Source of the DNA: Prunella strophiata
Lineage: Eukaryota > Chordata > Aves > Passeriformes > Prunellidae
DNA: 64,000 nucleotides
NCBI GenBank assembly: GCA_036583965.1
Contig: JAZBQD010000018.1
Coordinates: 15,044,867-15,108,866, forward strand
Direction of reading: 5' to 3'
Every line of letters begins with the position of its first letter. Within the stretch, counting starts at the first letter, position 1. A program made the translations under genes and the position numbers. The notes beneath the pieces are model-generated. The model made no database searches. It saw only the letters and a program-made list of their open reading frames with translations, and was not told the origin of the DNA. Positions 63,392-64,000 of this stretch are shown piece by piece.

Positions 63392-63480
63392 AAGGGCCAA
63401 GTACTTCAGTCATTAACTGAGCTGAACTCCCACTAAGGTCTATGTGAGTTTTGTTCAAATAAGGATTACAGAATTCAAAT
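63392..63480. repeat. Ancient amniote repeat fragment
   Basis: AAGGGCCAAGTACTTCAGTC, then CTGAACTCCCACTAAGGTC, TATGTGAGTTTTGTTCAAAT and AAGGATTACAG track the old amniote word 'aactcccattgaagtcaatgggagttttgcctgagtaaggactgcagg'. The block order and spacing are kept, which makes chance unlikely. Confidence 0.5.
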
Positions 63481-63599
63481 GTAAGTAATTATTTCCAACA
63501 TGGAATGATTTATACTGCTTTTCCAGCCTTGTCTTTCTAGAATCTTGAAAACAGAGTCAGAGTATATTGACTCACTGTACACAGAAGGAAAGCTTGCCA

Positions 63600-63905
63600 G
63601 TGTGGGGCTTGGTAGCACGAGGAAAGTTTGACTCAGCCGCAGATACACAAAATCAAGCGGGGTGACTTATGTCTGCAGAGCAACCAGAAGTGTGCCTGTG
63701 GCAGAAAGAGTCATACCCACAGCCCCTTGGGGCTACAGAGGAGCCCCGTGCTGGAATCCTGGCTGCTGCATTCGCAGTGCTGCTCACAAAGTGGGGGCTC
63801 CAGCTCAGCAGTGGCACCACTGCCACACTTCTGGCCACAGCAGGGGCTCAGCTGTCCTTAGAGACACCCCAAAGAACCGATGGGGAGGGAAGCTGCCGTG
63901 CCAGT
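63600..63905. other. GC-richer patch of unknown nature
   Basis: Near the end of the window the sequence becomes GC-rich with CAG/CTG-type words (for example CACAGCCCCTTGGGGCT, GGGGCTCCAGCTCAGCAGTGG). Several overlapping frames open here only because stop codons are rare. It could be part of an LTR or a local CpG-poor GC island. No family is recognised. Confidence 0.3.
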
Positions 63906-64000
63906 TGATGGAGGGATTTTCACTGAGAACTTTCTTAGGCTGCAAGCTCTAGATTGTTTGTTTGGGTTTTTTAAAAGCTGTTTATAAAATAAGTAGCTTT

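Noticed and set aside
1..64000. tRNA, rRNA, known microRNA genes, CRISPR arrays or bacterial operons
   Set aside because: No tRNA B-box with matching cloverleaf, no rRNA blocks, no common microRNA seed region that I recognised, no regularly spaced repeats, and no gene-dense coding structure.

Overview
This is non-coding vertebrate DNA, most likely from a bird and probably a passerine. The background is AT-rich with long T or A runs. No reading frame exceeds about 160 codons, and none looks like a conserved protein. I see no exon chain, rRNA, tRNA, operon or CRISPR. The bird call rests on five CR1 LINE 3' ends, several with the ATTCTRTG-type terminus, on the lack of mammalian SINEs such as Alu or B1, and on a TG...CA LTR whose opening (a TTGGTTTGAAA-type start with a GTGTCTGCTAAGGA block) I recall from passerine genomes. 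The window is best read as an intergenic gene desert or the inside of a very large intron.

Layout. 1-7850 is unique AT-rich sequence. A minus-strand CR1 end lies at 7851-8155. A much older plus-strand CR1/L3-like 3' region covers about 9712-10363. Mostly unique sequence with conserved-looking blocks, short hairpins and a 54-bp tandem duplication runs to 15.7 kb, followed by a second minus-strand CR1 (15676-16093). A nested palindrome carrying two mirrored GGATTA/TAATCC sites sits at 22728-22824. Short CR1 pieces follow at 26961-27017 (+), 32098-32482 (-) and 42101-42262 (+). At 43860-44525 the minus strand holds a decayed L1-clade reverse transcriptase, recognised from six motif blocks in broken frames. 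Immediately beyond is a CpG-rich LTR (45200-46519) with a 5-bp flanking duplication (one mismatch) and an internal tandem duplication of about 480 bp. From 46.5 to 64 kb the DNA is again mostly unique, with one strongly conserved-looking block (49090-49460), MIR/CORE-SINE-like fragments near 54.2 and 55.3 kb, and ancient amniote repeat scraps.

Function. No genes act together here. The likely functional content is cis-regulatory (candidate conserved non-coding elements), and the rest is transposon history in three age layers: ancient amniote relics (L1-like, L3/CR1-like, MIR-like, short mirror-type fragments), avian CR1 3' ends, and one younger CpG-rich LTR. I found no undescribed biological system. 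The items most worth checking are the L1-like relic, the LTR with its peculiar duplication, and the nested palindrome.
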